Below, piece by piece: positions 13,258 through 20,135 of a stretch of 21,662 nt of DNA (position 1 is its first letter; every line of letters begins with the position of its first letter). This DNA is from a virus. The notes under the pieces were generated by a model. It did no database searches. It was not told the DNA's origin and saw only the letters and a program-made list of their open reading frames with translations. The position numbers and the translations under genes are program-made. The stretch spans positions 1 through 21,662 of IMG/VR virus record IMGVR_UViG_3300008450_000535. One strand, given 5' to 3'.

Positions 13258-13476
13258 ATGGCACAGAATAAAGACAGACAAATCGCATCACAATCAAGTA
13301 TGAAGTTGGTTCTTGATTGGGCTACTTCCTGTGGGAAGTGTTTAACTATGAAGGAACTAGTGGGAATGTCCGTAGTCCTTGTGGATTACATAGAAAATGG
13401 ATATTCAGCAGAAATTGGTAAAAGATTGGAAACAATCCAAGACCATATAGACAACAAAGGACTTCCCAAGAAATAA
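13258..13476 (+). CDS. Small cassette protein 7, conserved-looking
   Basis: A 72-residue protein with RQIASQSSMKLVLDWATSCG and then TMKELVGMSVVLVDYIENGY, SAEIGKRLETIQDHI. The end part, 'V-x-D-Y-x-x-N-G-Y-S-x-E-I-G-x-R-L-x-x-I', is familiar to me from short helical proteins in Bacteroidota phages and their hosts, usually encoded near DNA-replication genes, but I know no experimentally shown function. It has its own promoter, and the intrinsic terminator begins 25 bases after its stop, so the transcript is short and closed. Confidence 0.65.
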   Translation: MAQNKDRQIASQSSMKLVLDWATSCGKCLTMKELVGMSVVLVDYIENGYSAEIGKRLETIQDHIDNKGLPKK

Positions 13477-13501
13477 TTGTGATTGTCCTATATTGTGAAA
13501 G

Positions 13502-13531
13502 ACCCTAACCCGAAAAGGTTAGGGTTTTTTT
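13502..13531 (+). terminator. Rho-independent terminator at the right border of the cassette
   Basis: CCCTAACC at 13503-13510 pairs with GGTTAGGG at 13517-13524, with an extra A-T pair outside, around a CGAAAA loop, and seven T follow at 13525-13531. It shields the large terminase from the cassette promoters. Confidence 0.92.
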
Positions 13532-13542
13532 GTTATGTATCT

Positions 13543-13568
13543 TTTTACAACATAAACTATATTTATAG
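13543..13568 (+). promoter_or_regulatory. Phage-type promoter candidate for the large terminase operon
   Basis: TTTTACAACATAAA at 13543-13556 is directly followed by CTATATTTATAG, combining the two elements that recur in this window (14 bases identical with 11650-11663, 11 bases identical with 5481-5491). It stands between a terminator and the first gene of a long operon, which is where a promoter is required. No TTTG/TAnnTTTG pair of the host type is found here. Confidence 0.5.
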
Positions 13569-13573
13569 TATTC

Positions 13574-13593
13574 TGGGGGATTACCCCATTTTT
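13574..13593 (+). terminator. Leader hairpin with T-run just before the large terminase start
   Basis: TGGGG at 13574-13578 pairs with CCCCA at 13584-13588 around GATTA, followed by TTTTT to 13593; the ATG is at 13597. It has the form of a short intrinsic terminator but lies within the expected first 30 bases of the transcript. It may be an attenuator, or a 5' hairpin controlling access of ribosomes. Confidence 0.5.
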
Positions 13594-13596
13594 CGT

Positions 13597-14772
13597 ATGG
13601 AAGTAAAAGTATCAACATTATACTTGGATATAGACAAGGCAGTAAAGGAAGGTAAAAGACATATATTCCTTCGTGGCTCATCTAGAAGTGGTAAGACATA
13701 TCAAACCATATCTTACTTGATTTTATACATTCTACAGAACCCCAACACAACAATCACGATAGTAAGGGACACACTTGTATCTATCCGTAATTCTGTTCTA
13801 TTGGATTTTCAGGAAGTAATGAACCAAATGGGTTTATACAATCCTGAACTATTCAACAAAACAGAAGTAATCTACAGGTTTGATAATGGTTCATTAGTAA
13901 GGTTCTTGGGGGCAGATGATGGTTCAGGAAAACTTCGTGGTATGAAACAAGACATCGTATTCATCAACGAAATTACATCAGTCAGTCAAGATGCGTTTAT
14001 TCAGTTAGACATAAGAACTAGTAGGTTCATCATCGCAGATTACAACCCATCGGCTAGTGAAGATTGGTTCGTTTATGAATTGGAAGAAAGACCTGAAAAC
14101 CAACTAATCATTTCAACCTACTTACAAAATCCTTTCCTTGATGAAAGGATTGTAAAATCTATTGAAGGGTTGAAAGACATAGACCCTGAAATGTATGAAG
14201 TTTATGCGTTGGGTAAAAAGATTAAACCCCGTGAAACAATCTTTATCAACTGGGAAGTGGTTAAAGAAGCACCAAGATATTCCAAGATGTTAGGTGTAGG
14301 AATTGACTGGGGTTATAGTAATGACGAATGTGCGTGTGTGTGGGGACTTATCAACGAACCTGATAATGTAATCTACCTGAAGGAAGTATTCTACGATAAG
14401 GGATTGTCTAGTGATGATATATTATTCAAGATGCGTGATGGTGGATTACAGAAGACCTTTGAGGTCATCGCCGACAGCAGCGAACCCCGTATGATTGATG
14501 AATTAAAGAAGGGTGGTTATTCAAGAACAAGGGGGGTAAAGAAAGAAGCAGGTTCAGTCCTGTATGGTATAACCGAAATGAAAAAGTATAAACTACAGAT
14601 TGACGCTTCATCAACTAACTTGATAGAAGAACTAAAGAACTATAAATGGTTTAAGGATAGGTCAGGAAACATCACAAGTAAGACGACAGGTAAAGACCAC
14701 TTGATAGATGCGGCAAGATACTTGATTACGGAAATGACCTATAAACCAAAAGTGAAATATTCATTTATGTAA
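13597..14772 (+). CDS. terL: Terminase large subunit
   Basis: This is the motor that pumps and cuts phage DNA. From ATG 13597 the protein has 391 residues; the in-frame extension to 13483 would cross the terminator and promoter and is rejected. The ATPase half has Walker A RGSSRSGKT (26-34), Walker B DIVFINE (119-125, catalytic Glu 125) and a coupling-type motif IADYNPSAS (146-154). The RNase H-like nuclease half has GIDWGYSND (235-243, Asp 237), VIADSSEP (290-297, Asp 293) and DHLIDAARY (367-375), giving the three acidic clusters for metal binding. The length is a little below the usual 420-500. It starts a long operon of tail and adhesin genes, and the likely small subunit is encoded at 10514-10960, on the far side of the small-gene cassette. 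Confidence 0.93.
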   Translation: MEVKVSTLYLDIDKAVKEGKRHIFLRGSSRSGKTYQTISYLILYILQNPNTTITIVRDTLVSIRNSVLLDFQEVMNQMGLYNPELFNKTEVIYRFDNGSLVRFLGADDGSGKLRGMKQDIVFINEITSVSQDAFIQLDIRTSRFIIADYNPSASEDWFVYELEERPENQLIISTYLQNPFLDERIVKSIEGLKDIDPEMYEVYALGKKIKPRETIFINWEVVKEAPRYSKMLGVGIDWGYSNDECACVWGLINEPDNVIYLKEVFYDKGLSSDDILFKMRDGGLQKTFEVIADSSEPRMIDELKKGGYSRTRGVKKEAGSVLYGITEMKKYKLQIDASSTNLIEELKNYKWFKDRSGNITSKTTGKDHLIDAARYLITEMTYKPKVKYSFM

Positions 14773-14936
14773 TGAAACTTAAAAGAAACGGAAAACGATA
14801 CGACTACGATTACAACGCTGTTGTAATGAAGGGGGAATACTTTAGAGCCCTACAAAAATTAGCAAAACAACATAAACAACCATTAGGTAAAATGATAAGT
14901 ATATTGGTAGAACATTATGAAAGTAGTATTAGGTAA
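14772..14936 (+). CDS. Small ribbon-helix-helix-like protein
   Basis: A 54-residue frame starts at a TAATG overlap with the terminase stop. After a basic beginning (MKLKRNGKRYDYDYN) it shows a strand (AVVMKGEYF), a helix (RALQKLAKQHKQ) and a second helix (PLGKMISILVEHYESS), the order and length of an Arc/CopG-type ribbon-helix-helix domain that binds DNA as a dimer through the strand. The gene overlaps the following one by 20 bases. It may be a repressor of late genes or an accessory of packaging. The fold is inferred from sequence pattern only. Confidence 0.6.
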   Translation: MKLKRNGKRYDYDYNAVVMKGEYFRALQKLAKQHKQPLGKMISILVEHYESSIR

Positions 14937-15531
14937 GAAGGAATATGGGGTATTACCCATCACTATAGAGCAGTATGAATTACTGAAGAATAACCCCGAC
15001 ATCAAAGCAACGGAACTTATTACGATGATGACGGGAGCACCGATTGAAGAAGTTAAACAGGCACCTTTTACACAAGTATCATTTGTGGCTAAAATGTTGA
15101 TGACTGAATGGTCTAATACAGATACAACCCCGTTGAACTTGGTTGTTGATTTCAAGGGTAAGAAGTATGGTCTAATTAAACCATCACAATTATCCTATGA
15201 AGAATGGATAAACCTTGAAGTGTTTATGGCTGAAAGTCCTTTGGATTTGGTTAAACTGGCAACCCACATATACAAACCATTAGCGAACGATAAGATAGGT
15301 GAAGATAGGGAACTTATCCCCTATTCATTAGACGAGTGTATGGGTCGTCTAAATGACTTCAAGCAATTCCCTATAACTTGGTTATTTAGCAGCCTTTTTT
15401 TTTTAACAACTTTCGTTCAAGAACTTACAAAAGCTTCCCTATCATATATGGAGACGAAAGCGATAGAGAGCAAAACAAAAGACAAAACAAAAACAAAGAT
15501 ACTACGACAGAAGAAGTCCAACAATCCGTAG
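14917..15531 (+). CDS. Tail assembly chaperone-like protein (zero-frame product)
   Basis: The 204-residue product starts with a strand-rich part (MKVVLGKKEYGVLPITIEQY), then helices (NPDIKATELITMMTGAPIEE) and a predicted second beta part (TPLNLVVDFKGKKYGLIKPS), where the target peptide of tape-measure chaperones might bind. The C-terminal 45 residues change to a hydrophobic patch (ITWLFSSLFFLTTFV) and a Lys/Thr-rich tail. The call rests on three points: position after the terminase and at the start of the tail genes, length, and a T10 run at 15395-15404 that lets ribosomes enter an overlapping -1 frame, as in gpG/gpGT-type chaperone pairs. In such systems both products fold the tape-measure protein. 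No tape measure is visible downstream in this window, which weakens the call. Confidence 0.55.
   Translation: MKVVLGKKEYGVLPITIEQYELLKNNPDIKATELITMMTGAPIEEVKQAPFTQVSFVAKMLMTEWSNTDTTPLNLVVDFKGKKYGLIKPSQLSYEEWINLEVFMAESPLDLVKLATHIYKPLANDKIGEDRELIPYSLDECMGRLNDFKQFPITWLFSSLFFLTTFVQELTKASLSYMETKAIESKTKDKTKTKILRQKKSNNP
15395..15460 (+). promoter_or_regulatory. Probable -1 frameshift site with downstream stem
   Basis: Ten T at 15395-15404 followed by A include T TTT TTA (15399-15405) in the zero frame, the same heptamer as used by HIV-1 gag-pol. CTTTCGT at 15410-15416 can pair with ACGAAAG at 15454-15460 (7 bp plus one G-T), starting four bases after the heptamer, the usual place for a stimulatory structure. 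A T10 run can also cause RNA-polymerase slippage, with the same outcome. Confidence 0.6.
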
Positions 15532-15692
15532 TAGATTTTTATTACCAATCACTTATGTTGTGCGCTCAAGACGACATCTTAAAGGTAAATCCTGTTCTTA
15601 AATTAGAATTGTTTGAGGTATTAGGGTATTTATCATATAGGTTGGATAAAGCCCATAAAGAAAACCAACGACATCAAAAAGCAATACAATAA
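15405..15692 (+). CDS. -1 frame extension of the tail assembly chaperone-like gene
   Basis: The -1 frame is open from 15390 to a TAA at 15690-15692, in a stretch where the zero frame ends at 15531 and no other gene would fill the last 160 bases. The 95 residues read from the slip site include KDTTTEEVQQSVVDFYYQSL and MLCAQDDILKVNPVLKLELF, then EVLGYLSYRLDKAHKEN: a helical, charged, protein-like sequence with the codon use of its neighbours. The joined product would have about 258 residues (163 + 95). Its stop overlaps the ATG of the next gene as TAATG, like other gene joints here. An ATG at 15555 could start a separate 45-residue protein instead; the long open overlap before it argues for frameshifting. 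Confidence 0.6.
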   Translation, partial: NNFRSRTYKSFPIIYGDESDREQNKRQNKNKDTTTEEVQQSVVDFYYQSLMLCAQDDILKVNPVLKLELFEVLGYLSYRLDKAHKENQRHQKAIQ

Positions 15693-17752
15693 TGACTATA
15701 AAAGATATTATACAATTATTCGGTTATTTCACAGCACAACACCCGATATTACGAACTTTCAGTTGGGGTAATCTAGCTGACTATTCAAGGGATAATTACA
15801 TCACCGAATATCCTGCGTTCCACGCAGTTCCACAGCCTTCTTTGGTTGAAAAGAATTATGCTGATTTTAATTTCAACATTTTAATCTACGATTTGTTAAA
15901 TGAATATGTAGATGGAGACCCAATCAATTCTAATCAGTTGGATAGTTTGGCTTTGACCGAAACTATCCTAAATGACTTCTATGCGTTCTTTACAAACCAA
16001 CTAACCCAATACGGATACTTCTTGACTACAAGTGTGAATTACACACCCTTTATGGATAGATTTTCCCAAGATGTTTGTGGGGTTGAAGCAACCATTACCA
16101 TCAGGGTAGAACAGACGGCTTGTATTCCTGCCTTCATAACTGAAAATGGTTTCTTGTTATACGAAAACGGAAACACGATGACTAGTGAAGATTGTGAAGT
16201 GGTGAATTATAGTTCCCCTTCTTGTCCTAATGAAACCATCGGTCAATTACCAATCTTTAGTGGTGATTATACTGGTGGTTGGGTAGTGTTTAATAATTCA
16301 GGTAATACAATCACTTACAGAATAAATGTAGATGACTTGAAAGGTAATTCAGGAACATCAGGCACGAGCGGAACTTCGGGGACATCAGGTAGTAGTGGAA
16401 CATCAGGACAGAACGGAACTAGTGGTAGTTCAGGAACTTCAGGTTCATCGGGGACTAGTGGTATATCAGGTTCGTCAGGTAGTTCAGGAACAAGTGGTTC
16501 TTCAGGACAGGACGGAACATCAGGTTCGTCAGGGACTTCGGGTAGTTCAGGCACTAGTGGCACATCGGGGACTTCAGGTAGTTCAGGAACATCAGGAATA
16601 AACGGACAATCCAATTCGTTTTTTGATTATCAAGCGAAGACAACCATAACAACTGGCGACCCCGCATCAGGTCATATCATTTGGGATAATTCATCACAAA
16701 CGGGAGCAACAAGTATAAATGTTAGTGAAATAAAACAGGGTGGGGATAATATTGATTTATTCTTATCTAATATCCCATCAGGTTCAACCATAACAATCCA
16801 AGATAAAACAAACCACACTTTATATCAAACCTATATTGTTGGAGCATCTACGGACAATTCTACTTATTGGACTTTCCCAATTACTTTGGTTAGTGCGACC
16901 ACCACATTTGGAAACAACGATGATGTGTTATTCATCTTTGTAAATCTACCATCAGGAACATCAGGAACTTCAGGTTCAAGTGGTTCGTCAGGTAGTTCAG
17001 GAACTAGTGGGGTTTCAGGAACATCAGGTAGTAGTGGAACGAGTGGTAGTTCAGGAACGAGCGGCACATCGGGAACAAGTTTTAGATGGCGTGGTGGTTG
17101 GGGTGCTTTTGTTTCTTATCTTGTAAATGATGTTGTATCCTATAATGGTTCTAGTTATGTTTGTATTGTCGCAAATACATCAAGTTTTTTCCCACCCCCA
17201 AGTAGCGACCCTACAAACTGGTCTTTGATGGCTCAAGCAGGAACTAACGGAACATCAGGTAGTTCAGGAACATCAGGACAGAATGGAACAAGTGGTAGTT
17301 CAGGGACTTCAGGAAGTTCAGGAACGAGCGGTTCATCATCAGCGGTAGATGTGTATAGCGGGGGAACTTTGGTTGTATCACAAGCAACCAGATTAGATTT
17401 TTCAGGAGCAACAATCACTAGTGGTGGAACGGGTATTGCCGAAATCGTCATTACAGGTGGCGGTGGTGGTGGGGGAACTGACCCTATCCGTGTGTTAAAT
17501 CAAACATTATCAACTTCAGGTTGGACTTACAATACAGGAACAACCTATTACGATTACACCTATAGTAATGGTTCTATTACTTCTGCTTCAAGGGTGGATT
17601 TCGTCCCATATAATTCATCAGCATATACCGCACAGGTTGCTAGGGTTCAAGCCTATAATTCAGTAGGTTCAGGGACATCAACATTTTATTCACAATATCC
17701 CCCGACTGCTAATATCACAGGGGACATATACATATTCACAACAACACCATAA
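15692..17752 (+). CDS. Tail-completion-like domain fused to collagen-like repeats and binding modules
   Basis: This 686-residue protein has at least five parts. Residues 1-~150 (AQHPILRTFSWGNLADYSRD, FHAVPQPSLVEKNYADFNFN, then PFMDRFSQDVCGVEATITIR) match a ~150-residue domain I know as a stand-alone protein in the tail region of Bacteroidota phages, possibly a tail terminator. After a short linker, GTSGSSG repeats occupy about 218-305, 420-462 and 517-549. A beta domain sits at ~310-415. At ~464-515, RWRGGWGAFVSYLVNDVVSY followed by NGSSYVCI and DPTNWSLMA is a good match to the chitin-binding type-3 / CBM5-12-like module. The last ~135 residues are beta-rich (GWTYNTGTTYYDYTYSNGSI) and end in TGDIYIFTTTP, probably the receptor-binding tip. 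The function is most likely a tail-attached fibre that binds host surface glycans. Confidence 0.75.
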   Translation: MTIKDIIQLFGYFTAQHPILRTFSWGNLADYSRDNYITEYPAFHAVPQPSLVEKNYADFNFNILIYDLLNEYVDGDPINSNQLDSLALTETILNDFYAFFTNQLTQYGYFLTTSVNYTPFMDRFSQDVCGVEATITIRVEQTACIPAFITENGFLLYENGNTMTSEDCEVVNYSSPSCPNETIGQLPIFSGDYTGGWVVFNNSGNTITYRINVDDLKGNSGTSGTSGTSGTSGSSGTSGQNGTSGSSGTSGSSGTSGISGSSGSSGTSGSSGQDGTSGSSGTSGSSGTSGTSGTSGSSGTSGINGQSNSFFDYQAKTTITTGDPASGHIIWDNSSQTGATSINVSEIKQGGDNIDLFLSNIPSGSTITIQDKTNHTLYQTYIVGASTDNSTYWTFPITLVSATTTFGNNDDVLFIFVNLPSGTSGTSGSSGSSGSSGTSGVSGTSGSSGTSGSSGTSGTSGTSFRWRGGWGAFVSYLVNDVVSYNGSSYVCIVANTSSFFPPPSSDPTNWSLMAQAGTNGTSGSSGTSGQNGTSGSSGTSGSSGTSGSSSAVDVYSGGTLVVSQATRLDFSGATITSGGTGIAEIVITGGGGGGGTDPIRVLNQTLSTSGWTYNTGTTYYDYTYSNGSITSASRVDFVPYNSSAYTAQVARVQAYNSVGSGTSTFYSQYPPTANITGDIYIFTTTP
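16343..16608 (+). repeat. GTSG/SSG repeat block 1
   Basis: About 88 residues of G-x-S triplets (GTS, GSS, with QNG, QDG and ISG variants) form a collagen-like Gly-every-third pattern without proline. Serine codons alternate between TCA, TCG, AGT and AGC and glycine between GGA, GGT, GGC and GGG, so the DNA repeats are imperfect. Confidence 0.9.
16950..17080 (+). repeat. GTSG/SSG repeat block 2
   Basis: About 43 residues of the same Gly-x-Ser pattern, between the middle beta domain and the chitin-binding-like module. Confidence 0.9.
17240..17340 (+). repeat. GTSG/SSG repeat block 3
   Basis: About 33 residues of the same pattern, between the chitin-binding-like module and the C-terminal tip domain. 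Reverse-strand frames rich in VPELP here are complements of the repeat. Confidence 0.9.
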
Positions 17753-17755
17753 GAT

Positions 17756-19939
17756 ATGCCATTTCAATTACCAAACCAAACATCTTTTGCTTTAGCGAAA
17801 CCGACATATTCAGGTTCAACTTGGGTTAGACCTGCCGATTGGATTACAATAACCGACACCGCTGGTGAAGTTCAGTTTTTAGTTAGTGATGTTGTGTATC
17901 CTGTATATGCCATAACCACAACCTTCACACAAACAGGGGGTATTGGAAATATCTATATTGATTGGGGAGATGGGGTTATTGATACTATTTCAACTATAGG
18001 TTCAACAACAACAAATCACACATATACAACAGGGACAGGAACACCTTGTAGTAGAGGTTATACAACTTGGAAGGTTAGAATATATGGTGATGTGGGAACA
18101 CAAATAACACAGGCACTTCAAGTAATCCCGACATTTTTTGGTTCTTTCGCAAGTTCTACGGGAACATTAGAAGAATACTATGGTGATAATACAATTTTAC
18201 AAGCGGCTTTTTTACACCCCACCAATTCAGTTGTATTTAGATATTTAGAATACGCTAAATTACCAACATCTATGCCTGTAAATACATCATTTCAACAGGC
18301 ATTCGTTCAGTGCTACGCATTACAAAAACTAATATTACCCGTATCATCACCGAACGCAACATCAATTAGAAGTATTATTGGTTCTTGTCCTTTATTGGAA
18401 GAACTAATATTACCACAAGAATTACCAAATGTGGTAGATTGTAATTCTTTAGCGAGCAATTGTAGTTCTTTAGTTAGGGTAGTTTTTCCTGCTACTATGA
18501 ATAGTTCTACAGATTGGGGTAATGCTTTCCAAAACTGCTATTCGTTAGGTTCAATACAAATGCCAACAACAAATGCGGCAACAACTTTCGGTAATACATT
18601 TTTAGGTTGTCGTATGTTGTTAAATGTTGAAATAAAAAGTTGGTCTTCAGCAATAACCACAATAAATCTAATCACTACTTTTGGTGGTTGTTTTGCGTTA
18701 GAAGATGTAAAATTACCACCATCAATTACATCAGGTGCTTTAGTGAATATGCTACAAACTTTCCAGAATTGTTATTCGTTAAAAAGTTTTACATCATTTC
18801 CAATCAATTTTAATACAACAACATTAGCACAAACTTTTAATAACTGCTATTCTTTAAGTAAAGTAGTATTACCAACATCAATACCAAGTTTGGCTTCTAT
18901 GTCTAGCACTTTTAATGGTTGTAGTCAATTAGCAGAAATTACACTACCAACTGCGGTAAGTGGTAGTATTGATATGGCGAGTTGTTTTTTTGGTTGTAGT
19001 GGTTTAAGTGAAATTAATATACCATCAACTTATACTTTAAGCAATTTAGCAGCAACTTTCCAAAACGCAACTGGTGTTAAAAGAATTACATTACCTGCTG
19101 CGGCTCCAACATCTATGAATAATATGTGTAATGGTTGTGTTGCGTTAGAAAGTATCGTAATGCCAACAAATATGGCATCAACGCAACTTATCGCATCAGC
19201 ATTTCTAAATTGTAGTTCATTACAATCAATTACATTTCCTTCAACTGCTAATAGTATAACAAGTATGAATGGAACTTTCCAAAACTGCTTTAATTTAAGA
19301 ACCATTACATTACCGACATCTATGACGGGTTGTAATAACTGGTCTTCAACTTTTGCGAATTGTAGTTCGTTAAAAAGGGTTGTATTACCAGCGACATCAA
19401 ACGCAACAAATACAACTTACGCATCTTGTTTTACCCAATGTTTTTCATTAGAAAGTATCACCTTTCCAACAACACAATCATTAGCGGTAAATACAATCGC
19501 ACAAATGTTAAACCAAGCATATAATATTTCAGGTATGACTAATACACAATTTTTAGGTAATAATTCAACAGCGGCAGGAAACACGACTTATGTTGATGGA
19601 ACATCATTTTTTGTAAATGGTGGTTTCCGTTTTACAGGTTCATTATCTTTTAGTTGTAAGTTTAGTAAATTGATGATTTCAAGTCCAAATGTGGTAATAA
19701 AAAATGGTATAACGGGTTTAAGATTATTGAATAATGGTGCGGGACAATATGGGGGAACTGCTCCACAAATAGATATTAGAAATACTAATTTAGGACAGGC
19801 TGCGTTGGTTCAGGTCTTTACTGACTTACCAACAATAACCGCAAAACAAATAGACATTACAGGAGCAACAGGAGCCGCAGCACTTACCCCCGCTGAAAGA
19901 GCAATCGCAACAGGTAAGGGTTGGACTATTATTGGATAA
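17756..19939 (+). CDS. BspA-type leucine-rich-repeat adhesin
   Basis: The 727-residue protein starts with a beta-rich part containing IYIDWGDG (66-73), the signature of PKD-like Ig domains. From about residue 181 to 585 it carries roughly 16 repeats of 23-27 residues with the plan T-F-x-N-C-x-S-L-x-x-I-x-L-P, as in AFQNCYSLGSIQMP or TFANCSSLKRVVLP, which is the LRR_5 (BspA-like) type. This type is typical of surface adhesins of Bacteroidota and parasites. The C-terminal part returns to beta structure (GGFRFTGSLSFSCKFSKLMI) and ends with LTPAERAIATGKGWTIIG, an ending I know from other LRR surface proteins. No signal peptide is seen, in line with assembly on a virion. It starts four bases after the preceding fibre gene. 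A role in host binding is inferred. Confidence 0.8.
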   Translation: MPFQLPNQTSFALAKPTYSGSTWVRPADWITITDTAGEVQFLVSDVVYPVYAITTTFTQTGGIGNIYIDWGDGVIDTISTIGSTTTNHTYTTGTGTPCSRGYTTWKVRIYGDVGTQITQALQVIPTFFGSFASSTGTLEEYYGDNTILQAAFLHPTNSVVFRYLEYAKLPTSMPVNTSFQQAFVQCYALQKLILPVSSPNATSIRSIIGSCPLLEELILPQELPNVVDCNSLASNCSSLVRVVFPATMNSSTDWGNAFQNCYSLGSIQMPTTNAATTFGNTFLGCRMLLNVEIKSWSSAITTINLITTFGGCFALEDVKLPPSITSGALVNMLQTFQNCYSLKSFTSFPINFNTTTLAQTFNNCYSLSKVVLPTSIPSLASMSSTFNGCSQLAEITLPTAVSGSIDMASCFFGCSGLSEINIPSTYTLSNLAATFQNATGVKRITLPAAAPTSMNNMCNGCVALESIVMPTNMASTQLIASAFLNCSSLQSITFPSTANSITSMNGTFQNCFNLRTITLPTSMTGCNNWSSTFANCSSLKRVVLPATSNATNTTYASCFTQCFSLESITFPTTQSLAVNTIAQMLNQAYNISGMTNTQFLGNNSTAAGNTTYVDGTSFFVNGGFRFTGSLSFSCKFSKLMISSPNVVIKNGITGLRLLNNGAGQYGGTAPQIDIRNTNLGQAALVQVFTDLPTITAKQIDITGATGAAALTPAERAIATGKGWTIIG

Positions 19940-19943
19940 AATT

Positions 19944-20135
19944 ATGGTGTATAAATTATTTATAGAAGAAGGATTGTATCAAGACAAAGATACAAAAGAA
20001 CAAAGAAACTTACTTGAAGGGGAAATCGCATATACCCCTGAAGGTATAAATGTGGGTTGGACTGAATTGGAAAACCTTGAAGCAGCGTTGGAATATTTCA
20101 ACCTTGAATTAGTGCCTGAACCTGAAGAAGAATAA
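19944..20135 (+). CDS. Small acidic protein, unknown function
   Basis: From ATG 19944 (a TTG at 19932 inside the preceding gene is less likely) the product is 63 residues: MVYKLFIEEGLYQDKDTKEQ, then NLLEGEIAYTPEGINVGWTE, ending in the very acidic PEPEEE. It looks like a small alpha/beta protein without membrane segment. It lies between the LRR protein and a tail-completion-like gene and overlaps the latter by one base (TAATG). It might be a chaperone or attachment factor of the LRR fibre, which is a guess from position. Confidence 0.6.
   Translation: MVYKLFIEEGLYQDKDTKEQRNLLEGEIAYTPEGINVGWTELENLEAALEYFNLELVPEPEEE

Noticed and set aside
13483-13596. N-terminal extension of the large terminase to 13483
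   Set aside because: It reads through a clear terminator and promoter region; Walker A position is normal from ATG 13597.
15395-15404. T10 as a sequencing or assembly error that breaks one gene
   Set aside because: Cannot be excluded, but the zero frame stays open for another 42 codons and a downstream stem is present, which fits programmed slippage better.
16315-16614. Reverse-strand frames with VPELP/VPDVP repeats (also 16864-17067 and 17233-17451)
   Set aside because: They mirror the Gly-x-Ser repeats of the + strand gene and have no independent support.
16343-17340. CRISPR-like regular repeats
   Set aside because: The repeats are three-codon units inside an open reading frame, without unique spacers of constant length.
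15692-19939. Diversity-generating retroelement with variable region in a fibre gene
   Set aside because: No reverse transcriptase gene and no template repeat were seen in the window; fibre ends show no matching adenine-rich duplicate.
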